From the IMG/VR virus record IMGVR_UViG_3300046163_000017, positions 1 to 38,684 of that record: DNA of 38,684 nucleotides; one strand, written 5' to 3'. Under the pieces are notes generated by a model. It saw only the letters and a list, made by a program, of their open reading frames with translations. It searched no databases and was not told the origin of the DNA. Position 1 is the stretch's first letter; the number at the start of each line of letters is the position of its first letter. Origin of the DNA: a virus. Made by a program: the position numbers and the translations under genes. This document shows positions 8,498-18,553 of this stretch, in pieces.

Positions 8498-11212
8498 TTA
8501 TTGTAATATCCCTTCTATAGTAATGTAAGCGTAATCATCGTATACTTCACCGCTTGCGCTCTTAACGAGTATCCCACCTGGAGTTATCCTTGTAGCCGTT
8601 AATGTCTGTAAGAAGAAGTCTAATGAAGCGAGGTTAGAGGTAGGCACAACCATATCAAACTCTATGCGAGGATTCTCACTCTGTAGTATCTTTTCAGAAG
8701 TAGCAAAGATATTATCATAGGTATCCGTTGTATCACCATCTTCATCTTCAAACATAAGGCTCCACCCCGCTGTGTTGTAAGGAAACAATCTTCCGTTAAA
8801 GGTGTGTTGTGTAGAAACGTCTATGTATATACGCTCTGTTTCTGTAATCATTTGGCCACTCTGGTCGTTGCCCTTTAACTTAATGAAAGGCTTCTTTAGA
8901 TTGCTGGCAAATAAAGGTTTATCTAAATACGCAAATCTTAAGCCTACATCTTTGTTCTTCGTAAATATGTTTGCTGTGAACCCAAGTTCTTTCTCGCTAA
9001 AGGCTCCGTTCTGAAAGTTTTGATTACCATCCATATCTGAAGCATCATCGCCACAAACAGAACGATAGTATATAGAAGACTTGAGGTCAAACTTAATCTC
9101 TACGATACCTTCTGGATTAATCTCCTGTAAAGTAGAACCTGTAGTTATACCATCGTTATTTAAATCGTCAAAGTATAGATTATAGTCTTTGTTGTTTATC
9201 TCAAGCAACTTGACCTTATCTCCTCCATTACTAATCCTTACAGACTTTAAATCGTCTATTAGACTGTTTATATTTTGGCTACCCGTTCTTACAATTGAGA
9301 GAGGGTCTACACGAAGAACGTGAGTGTGTAGCGAAGGGTCGGGGTCAGAGTCATCAAACTCATAGAACAACCCACAGTCAAATCTTTTTAGAAGAGCAGT
9401 GAGTATTTCAGATACATTTAATGGACAGGTTTGGTTTATAGAATCGCTAATTATAAACTCATCTGTAAGTTTGTACAAAAGAGTATCAGCATTAGAATTG
9501 AACTTTATATTAAGCTCACCATAATTGTCTATTCTTGTTACAAGTTTTCTTAATTGACCTACGCTAAATAAAGCCAAGTTGAATGCATCTGCTTCAGCGG
9601 GATTGTTACCGCTATAACTTGTCGCATAATTAATTTGAAGACTACCGTCAAGAGGCTCAATAAAATAGTTTACACCATATCTACTTCCACCATTAATAAA
9701 CATCTCTTGGTCTTGAGGCATATATGCCGTGATGTCCTCAAATAACAAGGTGTCATTAAAAATAGAACCGTGATAAAATATTGCGCCTGTGCCACCTGTT
9801 GTACTATCGTCACATTCAAAATAGTCAAAAGGTCCTTGATTATTGTTTTTGTTTGAATTACCTTGCTGAACAGACATAACATTACTCATATCTAAAATCA
9901 GGTCATCACCCTGTGAGTCTCGCAAAGCTATTTTCTTTGCCATAAACCCATCCTCGTATACACCTATGTATACTTTGAATCTCATATCAGAAGGTGAATT
10001 AATTATAATGCCTTGAACGAGACCGTCTTCACCAGCTATAGGTATCTCTAATTTTGGTCTTTCTATAGTCAAGGATGTTGCACCAGAGTTCAGTCTTATA
10101 TCCGCATTAAAAGATACTTTAGGACAAAAGAAGCCTCGTATACCATCAAAGAAATAATCCCCTTGGTCATCTAAATCAGCAGGGTAGAAACCCATTCTTT
10201 TTTCAGCTCCCCAGTCTTGAGTGTCATATAATGGATTGCCTTCAGCATCAGTCCCGTAGTTACCCGCAGTTTCCATATTACCAAACCACTGGGTGTGTAT
10301 GAGCTTTGTATTGCCATTAAGGTCTTCACAGGAGTTCAAGGACTGATTAGTTCCAGACCAAGCAGGTGCTTGTCTAACAAAGAAGTTTCTTCTGTTTACA
10401 TCCTCTTTTGCAAGAAGCTGTGATGGTATAACCATATGCAACTTCTCCGCTTCAAAATCAGCGAATGCTGGGGTGGAAGCATAGTCCCCTAACTCAAATA
10501 ACTTTGAGTCTACCCGAAGTGGGAAGGCAGCAGAGCTTATGTATGCTGTTAAATATTGTAAAAAGCCCTTTACAGAGAACACAGGCATAATACCTGTTCT
10601 ATCAATACCTGTTCCATACTCAAGGAACTGCCTTGCGCCATATCCGAACTTACCATCTACATCATTACAAAAGTCAATGTATGGGAACGAGATAGGACGA
10701 GTATAGTCTGGGTTTGTTCCTCTTGTTCCTGCTTCACCACCGAAAGCAACAAGCTTTTTAAAATCTTGAAAAGTGTGTCGTGTTGTGTAATAGTTGTCCG
10801 TATATAGCTCACCAAGTTTAGTGTCCTTAACTTGAGCAAGATACTTTGACAGGTAGTCTTTTAATTCTACCTCAATATAAGATTGTGCTGAATTGTATTC
10901 AAAAGAAACAACATTAAGTATACCCGCTATCTCTGTTGAGCTGCTTCCGTATATTATAATCTTAAAGTAGAAGTCATCCTTTGGGAAGTCTAATGCAGGA
11001 GATGTTACAGGCTCAAAGTCAAACCTGTTAGATGCTTTGTTGTTAGTTGTTAGCGGTATACGAAGTTTAGTATAGAAAGGTAGCTTGACCTTATCAATCT
11101 CTACGCTATCGTAGAAATCTAAATCATACTCCAATTGCTGCTCTGGAAACAGGTCAACATCATAATAGCTGTTTGCTAAATTGGTCCTGCTAATCTCTAA
11201 CTTAAACTCCAT
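8498..11212 (-). CDS. Large tail protein (distal tail / baseplate-like)
   Basis: 904 residues, the second largest gene. The start (MEFKLEISRTNLANSYYDVDLFPEQQ) and long beta-rich body have no membrane or coiled-coil region. It lies two genes after the tape measure in the transcription order, where siphophages encode distal tail and tail-hub proteins. Motifs such as VELKDYLSKYLAQVKDTK and ILTALLKRFDCGLFYEF are visible, but no enzyme signature is seen. Assignment rests on size and order. The ATG is 2 nt downstream of the previous stop. Confidence 0.6.
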   Translation of the reverse strand: MEFKLEISRTNLANSYYDVDLFPEQQLEYDLDFYDSVEIDKVKLPFYTKLRIPLTTNNKASNRFDFEPVTSPALDFPKDDFYFKIIIYGSSSTEIAGILNVVSFEYNSAQSYIEVELKDYLSKYLAQVKDTKLGELYTDNYYTTRHTFQDFKKLVAFGGEAGTRGTNPDYTRPISFPYIDFCNDVDGKFGYGARQFLEYGTGIDRTGIMPVFSVKGFLQYLTAYISSAAFPLRVDSKLFELGDYASTPAFADFEAEKLHMVIPSQLLAKEDVNRRNFFVRQAPAWSGTNQSLNSCEDLNGNTKLIHTQWFGNMETAGNYGTDAEGNPLYDTQDWGAEKRMGFYPADLDDQGDYFFDGIRGFFCPKVSFNADIRLNSGATSLTIERPKLEIPIAGEDGLVQGIIINSPSDMRFKVYIGVYEDGFMAKKIALRDSQGDDLILDMSNVMSVQQGNSNKNNNQGPFDYFECDDSTTGGTGAIFYHGSIFNDTLLFEDITAYMPQDQEMFINGGSRYGVNYFIEPLDGSLQINYATSYSGNNPAEADAFNLALFSVGQLRKLVTRIDNYGELNIKFNSNADTLLYKLTDEFIISDSINQTCPLNVSEILTALLKRFDCGLFYEFDDSDPDPSLHTHVLRVDPLSIVRTGSQNINSLIDDLKSVRISNGGDKVKLLEINNKDYNLYFDDLNNDGITTGSTLQEINPEGIVEIKFDLKSSIYYRSVCGDDASDMDGNQNFQNGAFSEKELGFTANIFTKNKDVGLRFAYLDKPLFASNLKKPFIKLKGNDQSGQMITETERIYIDVSTQHTFNGRLFPYNTAGWSLMFEDEDGDTTDTYDNIFATSEKILQSENPRIEFDMVVPTSNLASLDFFLQTLTATRITPGGILVKSASGEVYDDYAYITIEGILQ

Positions 11213-11213
11213 A

Positions 11214-11768
11214 TTAACGAGTTGCGATATTAAATTCTAATGAAGACTTAAACTTGTTGTTTAGTGTATCTAAAGATATATCTGATAATCCTACACCATA
11301 CGCCTTGCTATCACATAGGTCTGCAAAAGCAACATCTGAAGATGTTATTACAGTTGATGCTCCACCAAAGTATGAATCTCTTTTAACAGGTATTATAAGA
11401 GAGTAAGATATGTTTGATGTGTATTGATTATAAGCCTTTGAGTACAATCCGTTCTCTACATCCACACCTATTCTATACATACTCGCATCGTACACATCTG
11501 TGGTGTTGTACTTAAATATAGTGGCTGTTATTCCCGAAGGTCCTACAGGATAGATGTTCTCATCAAATGTAAACTCACCCGTAGCTGGATTTGTGCAAAC
11601 CCCATAAACAGCCTTTTCATATACATCGGTATACACAATTTTAACAACGTCTCTTGCTTGGTAATTACCTGTAGGAGATATTTCCTCTAAAGTGTTATCG
11701 CTTGTTTTATCTAAAGCTATAGCATTGTATTGTGCTGCAATGCCTTGTTTGAATACTAAATCAGCCAT
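11214..11768 (-). CDS. Tail-associated protein of unknown function
   Basis: 184 residues, no recognised family. It starts MADLVFKQGIAAQYNAIALD, is beta-rich with many Tyr, Asp and Thr, and ends with LDTLNNKFKSSLEFNIATR. It shares one base (TAATG) with the tape-measure stop and lies 2 nt before the 904-residue gene. A small distal-tail subunit between tape measure and hub is the most natural reading. Confidence 0.6.
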   Translation of the reverse strand: MADLVFKQGIAAQYNAIALDKTSDNTLEEISPTGNYQARDVVKIVYTDVYEKAVYGVCTNPATGEFTFDENIYPVGPSGITATIFKYNTTDVYDASMYRIGVDVENGLYSKAYNQYTSNISYSLIIPVKRDSYFGGASTVITSSDVAFADLCDSKAYGVGLSDISLDTLNNKFKSSLEFNIATR

Positions 11769-14700
11769 TATATTCTGTCGTTTCTATCTCTAATTCTACG
11801 TTCTGTAGCGTTACCACGCAAGTCCTTGTCTGCAACATAAGCTCTTACAGGCTTGCTTACACCTATAGCTGTTGAGGTAGTAGCCTCTGCAATAGCCTTT
11901 AGGTAATCTACACTTTCGTTCAATGGTGAAGATACTAAACCTCCTTCAGCAAATTTCATTCTACCTACTGTTGGATTTAGTCTACCCGATTTATTTATGC
12001 GTTCAAGTAAGTCTCGGTGCATAGAAGTAGCTCTCTTGTTAACGATGTACTCACCGCCTTCCATCTCGTAGCCTCCTTGACCTTGAACAGAGAATGGTAC
12101 ACCACCTTGGTCGTGTGATGGTCCGTTTACCATACCCCCTTCGGCAAACTTAGTAGGGAAAAATTTCTTCTGACCAATTGCCGCAAGCTCTGCTCCATAA
12201 GAAGCTGTAGCTAAAGCACCTGTTATAGCAGCCTTTGCAAGAACACTAACAGGGTCTGCTGTCTTGTCATAGGCAATCAATGTAGGTATAATAGAAGCTA
12301 TTGCTTGAGCATAGTCTGATGTCGCATTTTGCCTATCTCTTTTCTTCTCTGCCTCAAATATCTGTCTGTTAATATCATTTTCTTCAGCTACTTTAGCTTT
12401 CTGAAGTTCTTTTTGTTTTGCTCTAAACTGAGACTCTGTTATTAATTGATTATCTAACTGAGACTTAAGTATATCATTCTCTGTTTCGTATCTATTTTTA
12501 ATCGCTGATTTTTCTGAATCTAATCTATTTTTTGTATTCTCTAGAGCAACATCGTTAAACTTGGATATGGACTCAGCCGCCGTATCAAGGGCATCGCCTA
12601 ATGAATTTAACAACTCGGTCTTTAATGCTTGACCGAATGTCTTCTCCATTTCCTCATCAACTTCTTTTGCCTTTTGTGACGCAGCATCAAAGTTTAAAAG
12701 AAGGTTTGAAAAGAACTGCTCAAGTTCTGGTGATGTTCCAAATAGCGTTCTAAAGGTTCCTATTGTTGTTTCCAACCTTGTTCTTAACTCAGCTATACCA
12801 GCGTCATAAACCTCTTGTGTAGCGGCTCCACTGTCTAGTGCTTTTTGAAGCTCTGATATCTCTTTGCTATAATCAGAAAAGGCCTTGTTCAAATCTTTTA
12901 TTACATCACTACCTAAGACTTTAGAAAGCTTATCTGAAGCTGCGGCACTACGTTCTATTGACTCAGTTTGAGTGTCGTATTCTTTAGATAAATCTCTGAT
13001 TTCAGCAGCTTGTTTTTTATATTGCTCACTAACCAGCTTAGCTCTTTCTGCCTCAATTTCCGCACGTTGTTCCGCTGTTTCTGCTATTTCCGTTTCAACC
13101 TTTGCACGTTCGTTTATTGCATCAATCTCTTTTTGATTGCGCTCTTTTATGTTTCGTAAATCAATCTTTAAAGCCTTGGATTGCTCGGTAGTTCTTTTTT
13201 GCAGCAACTCTGCATCCGTACTATAAGTATTCGTTAATTGGTCTTGATATTTTTTTAAGGTCTGTATTTGAGCCTCAAGCCTTAATCTATAGTTGTCTGA
13301 GAACCCAGCACTATTCTTAATAGAATCTGTTAAACCATCTATGGTTTTTTGAATGTTTTTATTTAATGTATCGGCTTCTTTGTTTACTACATTCCCCTCT
13401 AGTGACTTATCTATTAAGTCTTGTACTGCGTCACCATATGCTTTTGCAGCGAACTCCTGTCCTCTAGTGATTGAGATTTGCTTTTGCTGCTCTTCTATTC
13501 CTTGCGAAAGAAGCCTAGCATATGCTACAAACTTATCTCTAGCTTCTCCAAATACAGCAGAGCCTTGCTCACCTACCATAGTGGTTATTTGCTCTAAGTC
13601 TGCACCAGTCCTCTCTACATAACCGCTAAGGTTTTTAGAAAGCTTTTGATATTCAGTGGATGTTATTTGACCGCTATATAGCAACCTTCTTAAAACTACA
13701 TCATAATCGTTACTAACGTCAAGAGCTTTCTCTACATCCGATGTGTATTTTTCCAACCCTATCTCAGAAAGTATTTTAAACCCATAAGCAGTTCTTTGAG
13801 CCTCGGTGCTTATCAATCCTAAAGCTACTATAAACAAGTCTGACTTTACAATTGAATCACCAATGCCTATCTGAAACTTTTTAAATTCAGAGTTCAGTAT
13901 TTGCATCTGTCCGCTAAGTGTGTTAGCTTGCTCAGAAGCTGCAATCAAAGCTCTTCCTTGCTCGTAATATTTCTTATTACCTTCTTCTATAGCGTCTATG
14001 TTTTTAAGCAATGTAAGAAGCTGTGCTGCATTTCTCTTTCCAACAAGGTCAACTGCTTCACCTAGAGATATATTTTGTTCTGCTAGACCTTTTAGAGAGC
14101 GTTCAACATCTGCTGATGTCTTACCTAATTCAGTGAATATTCCACGAAGACCCGTACCAATACGAGAGGCTGTGAAACCTGCATCTGCTAATGCTGCCAT
14201 AGCACCCGTTGTCTGCTGGAGTGTTAATCCTAATGTGTTTGCAATCGGACCAACGTACTGTATTGCCGTGCCAAATGTTTCAAAAGATAAAGCACTATTG
14301 TTAATAGTAGTTACAAGAGTATCTCCAATTTCGGCTGTTTGTTCAACTAGAAGCCCAAATTGATTACGAAGCTTACCAACTAATGCTGCCGTCTCATTCA
14401 AAGGCGAACCAAGTGCTTGTGCTGAGAATGCTATTTGCTCTGTTGATTTTATTACGTCTTCAGAGGTAAATCCTAACTTACTAAGCTCGGTTTGTAAGCC
14501 TACTATTTCATTCGCGGTAAACTTTGTCTTACCTGCTACAGCAAGAGCGTTATCCCCAAACTTTTCTACGTTATCAGAAGACACACCTGCTACTGCTGCT
14601 AGATTACCAAGAGATTTTTCAAACTCTATGGACTCTTTTATAGAGTCTGTGGTTAAAGCATTAAATATTACTGTTGCCGCATTTATTAATTTGTAGGCAG

Positions 14701-15040
14701 CACCAAAGCGTAATAATGTTTTAGCTGCTGAAAGAATACCCCCCGCTTGGCCCTTAACTGCTTTTGATGCTTTCTGTGTATTAGAAGCAAAACCTTCCGC
14801 AGCCTTAGAGGATTGAGATATTAAATTTCTATGAGACTTTAGGTTTGTACTCAACCTGTTAGTAGACACACGCATAGCCTCAACAGCCTGCTTGCCCTCC
14901 TCGTAAAGTTTTTTCTGTCTCTTAAGTGCAGCCTCGTATTCCTTAGAGCCTTTTTGCAGCTTCTCTATCTGAGCGTTTAAAGCCTTTAACTGTTTGTTGT
15001 AAGACTCTACTCTATCTATTGCTTTTCTAGTTTCACTCAT
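11768..15040 (-). CDS. Tail tape measure protein
   Basis: 1,090 residues. The N-terminus is coiled coil (residues 1-75: ESYNKQLKALNAQIEKLQKGSKEYEAALKRQ split over heptads). A TP901-type tape-measure core follows at about 140-350, with VGKLRNQFGLL, TTGAMAALADAGFTASRIG and LRGIFTELGKTSADVERSLKG. Then come long helical and coiled-coil stretches (about 480-900) and a hydrophobic Ala-rich segment (about 925-970). The C-terminus holds GGMVNGPSHDQGGVPFSVQG and EMEGGEYIVNKRATS, a common ending of this family. It sets tail length: at about 0.15 nm per residue the tail would be near 160 nm, which is an estimate. It overlaps its upstream neighbour by 4 nt. Confidence 0.92.
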   Translation of the reverse strand: MSETRKAIDRVESYNKQLKALNAQIEKLQKGSKEYEAALKRQKKLYEEGKQAVEAMRVSTNRLSTNLKSHRNLISQSSKAAEGFASNTQKASKAVKGQAGGILSAAKTLLRFGAAYKLINAATVIFNALTTDSIKESIEFEKSLGNLAAVAGVSSDNVEKFGDNALAVAGKTKFTANEIVGLQTELSKLGFTSEDVIKSTEQIAFSAQALGSPLNETAALVGKLRNQFGLLVEQTAEIGDTLVTTINNSALSFETFGTAIQYVGPIANTLGLTLQQTTGAMAALADAGFTASRIGTGLRGIFTELGKTSADVERSLKGLAEQNISLGEAVDLVGKRNAAQLLTLLKNIDAIEEGNKKYYEQGRALIAASEQANTLSGQMQILNSEFKKFQIGIGDSIVKSDLFIVALGLISTEAQRTAYGFKILSEIGLEKYTSDVEKALDVSNDYDVVLRRLLYSGQITSTEYQKLSKNLSGYVERTGADLEQITTMVGEQGSAVFGEARDKFVAYARLLSQGIEEQQKQISITRGQEFAAKAYGDAVQDLIDKSLEGNVVNKEADTLNKNIQKTIDGLTDSIKNSAGFSDNYRLRLEAQIQTLKKYQDQLTNTYSTDAELLQKRTTEQSKALKIDLRNIKERNQKEIDAINERAKVETEIAETAEQRAEIEAERAKLVSEQYKKQAAEIRDLSKEYDTQTESIERSAAASDKLSKVLGSDVIKDLNKAFSDYSKEISELQKALDSGAATQEVYDAGIAELRTRLETTIGTFRTLFGTSPELEQFFSNLLLNFDAASQKAKEVDEEMEKTFGQALKTELLNSLGDALDTAAESISKFNDVALENTKNRLDSEKSAIKNRYETENDILKSQLDNQLITESQFRAKQKELQKAKVAEENDINRQIFEAEKKRDRQNATSDYAQAIASIIPTLIAYDKTADPVSVLAKAAITGALATASYGAELAAIGQKKFFPTKFAEGGMVNGPSHDQGGVPFSVQGQGGYEMEGGEYIVNKRATSMHRDLLERINKSGRLNPTVGRMKFAEGGLVSSPLNESVDYLKAIAEATTSTAIGVSKPVRAYVADKDLRGNATERRIRDRNDRI

Positions 15041-15699
15041 ATTCTTATTATTTCAGCTTCAATAATGCTTGAACTGTAAATTAAATATTTTTCGTATATC
15101 CTTCCTTCGTAGTTTCTTTTTGCTTTTCTTAGTGTTGCCTCAACACCATTCCTTTTGTATTCAAATGGATTAGCAAAACTTCTTTTACGAAGACCCTTTT
15201 TCTTTAATGACCTTGCAATAAGGTAAGATATTTTTTTTATATCCTTACTTGTTGCTCTCTTCTTTTTTCCTTTACTATCATAAGTGTAAAACGAATCACC
15301 CTTTGCCATTCGGTCCTGCACCCACTTCTTAATTCTATTACCATTTGGTGACCACTTCTTTCTCTTTGTGCCTTCTGCTAAGTAGTAGTAGTCGCTCTTT
15401 GGGTTTACCCCGTACTCTATGTTCAATCTTACAAAGATGTCTCTCACAACACCTTTTGAGTTTGTAACAACACTAACTCTTACACTGTCTTTATTAACGA
15501 GCCACCTGTCATCACTTGTCGGTATCAGAGATTTAGATTTCTTAGGGTTAGCTAAACCACCTCTAACAACCATCCCTTGGCTTTTTATGTTTGAGATAAC
15601 TCTAGCTATTATAGCTGACTTTCTAAACTCTTTAGCGATAGCAGCTACAACAACAAGTCTTATGTCTCCCTCAAGTTGTTTGGGACTCCGTATAGCCAT
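15037..15699 (-). CDS. Head-tail joining / tail-completion protein candidate
   Basis: 220 residues, strongly basic. It starts MAIRSPKQLEGDIRLVVVAAIAKEFRKSA and has FVRLNIEYGVNPKSDYYYLAEGTKRKKWSPNG in the middle, then Lys/Arg-rich helices. Position directly before the tape measure and the EYG...YYLAEGT pattern fit an HK97-gp10-like tail-completion protein; that match is by eye and not certain. The start is coupled to its neighbour by TAATG, and its stop overlaps the tape-measure ATG. Confidence 0.55.
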   Translation of the reverse strand: MAIRSPKQLEGDIRLVVVAAIAKEFRKSAIIARVISNIKSQGMVVRGGLANPKKSKSLIPTSDDRWLVNKDSVRVSVVTNSKGVVRDIFVRLNIEYGVNPKSDYYYLAEGTKRKKWSPNGNRIKKWVQDRMAKGDSFYTYDSKGKKKRATSKDIKKISYLIARSLKKKGLRKRSFANPFEYKRNGVEATLRKAKRNYEGRIYEKYLIYSSSIIEAEIIRI

Positions 15700-16136
15700 T
15701 AAATATCTATACCTCTATTGTAAGGTTTTCTAGCAACGGTAAATGTAAAGTCGGCTATAGCTGTCGTTATATTGTAATCTTCAATCTGAGCATTACTCAA
15801 ATCTATAGAGCCAAACTCAGCGTCATAGCCTTCTGTCTGCAAATAGTCTTGAAATTGTCCTATTACAAATATATTTTCCTCAACTGACTTGATATTTTCT
15901 TCATCGTTTTCGGAAGCTACTTTATCTATTATAACTATTCCGAAACCAATGTCATACACGGGTGAGTTAAGCTCACGAGAGATATTGGCCTCAAGAGGCA
16001 TAACTATCATTGACCTATAGTTGAACTCTCTATAGTCTAACTCCTCTTCAGAGTTGACAAGCACGACCTCATTAATCATATTATGAAGTTCGCCAAAACT
16101 CTTAACAACGTTGTAAAGGCTACTGAAGTTATTCAT
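15699..16136 (-). CDS. Tail terminator-like / neck protein candidate
   Basis: 145 residues, acidic. It starts MNNFSSLYNVVKSFGELHNMINEV and contains a predicted beta region (FGIVIIDKVASENDEENIKSVEENIFVIGQFQDYL). A short alpha/beta protein encoded between terminase and tape measure commonly caps the tail tube; no diagnostic motif was recognised. The ATG lies 17 nt after the preceding stop, with a copy of the TTGTAAATTA motif just upstream. Confidence 0.5.
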   Translation of the reverse strand: MNNFSSLYNVVKSFGELHNMINEVVLVNSEEELDYREFNYRSMIVMPLEANISRELNSPVYDIGFGIVIIDKVASENDEENIKSVEENIFVIGQFQDYLQTEGYDAEFGSIDLSNAQIEDYNITTAIADFTFTVARKPYNRGIDI

Positions 16137-16153
16137 TGTATCTTTTATGTAAT

Positions 16154-16864
16154 TTACAATTTGCTGAGTGCTTGCTGCTGTCTTTGGTTAGCTGATTCAA
16201 TCTTGTTCTTTTGCGCTAAGAAACTCATCTCGGGCATTACTGTTGACATCTTAAGCATATATATCTTATCGTACTTTGTTATATCCTCGTTTGCTAACAT
16301 ACGGACAATAGAATACCAATACCATTGCTGTGCGAAAAGAGACTCATCGGCTGGGTCGCTGTCCTCTTCTTTATCCTCATCCTCTTCGGGGGTCTCATAG
16401 AACACTCCTGCAAACTGCTTAAATAAAATATGTTCTCTTATTTTAAGAAACTCATTAATTACAGAATAAACTTCTGAAACGCAAGACTCTAGTATTTTAT
16501 ACTTGTTTTCTTTTTCAGTTTCTTGGTCTTCGTTATCAAATTCTTCTTGGTGTTTAGGCCTTAACAACAGTTCCGCTAATGCTAAATCATTTTCAGCTTC
16601 TGTAGCAAATTTAGTCTTTCCCGTTATTATTTGCTCAATCATAATGAACTGACCAAGTACCAAATCCATAGGGTCCTTATATACCTTGAAGTTTTTGTGT
16701 ATATCATACGAGTCATTCCAAGACATATCTAATGGGTATGTATCAGCAATGTCTCTAGTGACATTTACTTTTTGCTCGGGGCTGAGTTGCTGTATATACT
16801 TTAATAGTCCGTCAGCTACTCCAGCGTTCTTTGATATCTCTATGTGGTGCTTGAATGTAATCAT
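16154..16864 (-). CDS. Unknown late protein following the large terminase
   Basis: 236 residues from ATG 16864, which overlaps the terminase stop as ATGA; a frame extension to 16915 would run 51 nt into the terminase gene and adds an Arg/Trp-rich stretch with no support. The sequence is helical and acidic in the middle (ETPEEDEDKEEDSDPADE near residue 165). It includes WNDSYDIHKNFKVYKDPMDLVLGQF and ends QRQQQALSKL. No family recognised. Position suggests a head-tail connector or tail-assembly role. Confidence 0.65.
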   Translation of the reverse strand: MITFKHHIEISKNAGVADGLLKYIQQLSPEQKVNVTRDIADTYPLDMSWNDSYDIHKNFKVYKDPMDLVLGQFIMIEQIITGKTKFATEAENDLALAELLLRPKHQEEFDNEDQETEKENKYKILESCVSEVYSVINEFLKIREHILFKQFAGVFYETPEEDEDKEEDSDPADESLFAQQWYWYSIVRMLANEDITKYDKIYMLKMSTVMPEMSFLAQKNKIESANQRQQQALSKL

Positions 16865-18111
16865 AAAAACAAAGTTACTCCACCATCCTGTTCTTCTGCC
16901 GCGCAGTAAGCGCATATTGCCAAGCTCATTACCATATCATCGTGCTTGCCATCGGTGTTGGAGAATTGTAGGTTACCTGTAATAGCGTTCCGCTTAGACT
17001 TAAAGTCGTAAAGCTCCTTTATCAAGTCCGTGTTCTTAGGTATCTTAATCACCTTGTCCTCAAACAACTTGATGAGGTTACGGATAATCTCGGGCTTACT
17101 CTGTGCTGAGGTTGTAAAGGGTATAAGTTTGTATAGCCTATCGTCATCAGTCAAGTCATCAAACAACAAGTCGTTATTGTTTACCTCAAAGTATGCGGCA
17201 GCTAAGTTATTGTCGTGTTTTAGGTAGAATGATTTTATCCTTTCCTTAAACTCCTCGTAGTCCATTCCCTCTTCCTTGTAATTGAATCGGTCTATATCAA
17301 TCACCCTGTAGTCATCAGACATCGCTGTAAGCACTGTATAATCCTGTGCCACACCAATATCCATTCCTATGTAAATTCTCTCACATCTTGTATCTAATTT
17401 ATCTACAACAGCGTCCTCAACATTGCTGAACAAGGCATTAGCACTCACAGGCTTACACAAGAACTCTTGGTCAAACTGTGCCTTAGTCATACTCTTCTTA
17501 ATACCGAGTACGGTCTTAGCAACATTGTCATCATTAAGGTCAAGGTATGTCCTTTTAATGGACTTAATCTGTTCCCAATTTTCTTCTTGCTGCCCTTCCT
17601 TGTACCAGTCGTAGAACCAGTTAGGGCCGTTGAATGTACTTGCCGCAGATACCTTACCACCCGTCCTTGTAACCATAGGTAACAGCACCTCGTTGATGAA
17701 GTCAAGCTTCATATATGCCGCCTCATCCAAGTATATATAATCCAATGTGGCACCACGAAGATTATCCCCACTGTCAGCAGAGCGAAACTTAATAAATGAA
17801 CCATTGTAAAAATACATCTCATTCGCCTTGCGGTCATACCTCTTGATTATCTTGGTCCATAAATCTTGATGGCTACTGAACATCCCTTCAATGTCCTTCA
17901 TCACTTTGTTGGCTTGGTCCTGTATTGGTGAGACCCAGAACATTCGGTGTTTAGGGTTGTTTAACGCCCTCATCACACAATCATTCTGCATAAAGAAAGT
18001 CTTACCCGTTTGTCTCCCTGCAACTAAACAACTAATAAAGGGGCTGTCCTCGTGAACAAGCCTGTGAAAGTCAACCTGTGGCTCAGTAGGTTTGTATAGC
18101 TTAATCTGCAT
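16861..18111 (-). CDS. terL: Terminase large subunit (packaging ATPase-nuclease)
   Basis: 416 residues. Walker A is AGRQTGKT at 31-38 and Walker B is YIYLDEA at 125-131, giving the packaging ATPase. The C-terminal RNase H-like nuclease shows YIGMDIG with Asp251, AAYFEV with Glu309, and KHDDMVMSLAI with Asp391/392 as metal ligands. The length is normal for a compact terminase. It drives genome packaging at the portal and cuts the concatemer. It overlaps the small subunit by 11 nt and the following gene by 4 nt. Confidence 0.95.
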   Translation of the reverse strand: MQIKLYKPTEPQVDFHRLVHEDSPFISCLVAGRQTGKTFFMQNDCVMRALNNPKHRMFWVSPIQDQANKVMKDIEGMFSSHQDLWTKIIKRYDRKANEMYFYNGSFIKFRSADSGDNLRGATLDYIYLDEAAYMKLDFINEVLLPMVTRTGGKVSAASTFNGPNWFYDWYKEGQQEENWEQIKSIKRTYLDLNDDNVAKTVLGIKKSMTKAQFDQEFLCKPVSANALFSNVEDAVVDKLDTRCERIYIGMDIGVAQDYTVLTAMSDDYRVIDIDRFNYKEEGMDYEEFKERIKSFYLKHDNNLAAAYFEVNNNDLLFDDLTDDDRLYKLIPFTTSAQSKPEIIRNLIKLFEDKVIKIPKNTDLIKELYDFKSKRNAITGNLQFSNTDGKHDDMVMSLAICAYCAAEEQDGGVTLFL

Positions 18112-18553
18112 CTACATCTAAATAGTCTTGCTCTTCTTCTGGAGCTGTTAAATCTATCGTAGCGGTAATATCAATCTTGGTCTGCTCCACCTTAGTTGGA
18201 GCCTTGTACCCTTGCATATCATTGATAATCTTTATAGCGTCCATAGCAGCCTTCATATCATCGTTTGCTATCGCCATATCCCTAATACGAATTAAGGCCG
18301 TTAGGTTCGTTCCCTTGGCCGCCTCAATGCTCTTAAGCTCTGAGTTAGCTATCTCCATTAACGCTTTGTGAAAAGCTGTACCCGTAGTTCTCCTATCACG
18401 ATAGTAGTTTGTGTAACCAAGCTCCTTAGCAATCTTACCCGAAGCATCCATACCGTTATCACGAATCCCCTCAAGGAACTTTGACTGAAGGTCTGTTAGT
18501 TCGCTACCGCGACCCGAGACTACTTTCCCGAAACTGTTTCTCTTACTTGGCAT
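18101..18553 (-). CDS. terS: Terminase small subunit
   Basis: 150 residues. The N-terminal part (SELTDLQSKFLEGIRDNGMDASGKIAKELGYTNYYRDRR, written as one helical DNA-binding region at about 17-57) has the helix-turn-helix layout of small terminases, in which a 'DLQxxFL...G' helix is followed by a recognition helix. A central oligomerisation helix (NSELKSIEAAKG...IRIRDMAIANDDMKAAMDAIK) and an acidic tail (APEEEQDYLDVDAD) follow. The gene order small-large subunit and an 11-nt overlap support the call. It recognises packaging sites on viral DNA. Confidence 0.85.
   Translation of the reverse strand: MPSKRNSFGKVVSGRGSELTDLQSKFLEGIRDNGMDASGKIAKELGYTNYYRDRRTTGTAFHKALMEIANSELKSIEAAKGTNLTALIRIRDMAIANDDMKAAMDAIKIINDMQGYKAPTKVEQTKIDITATIDLTAPEEEQDYLDVDAD

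Noticed and set aside
16865-16915. 17-codon N-terminal extension of the gene after terL
   Set aside because: It lies wholly inside terL, and the ATGA overlap at 16861-16864 is the normal coupling.
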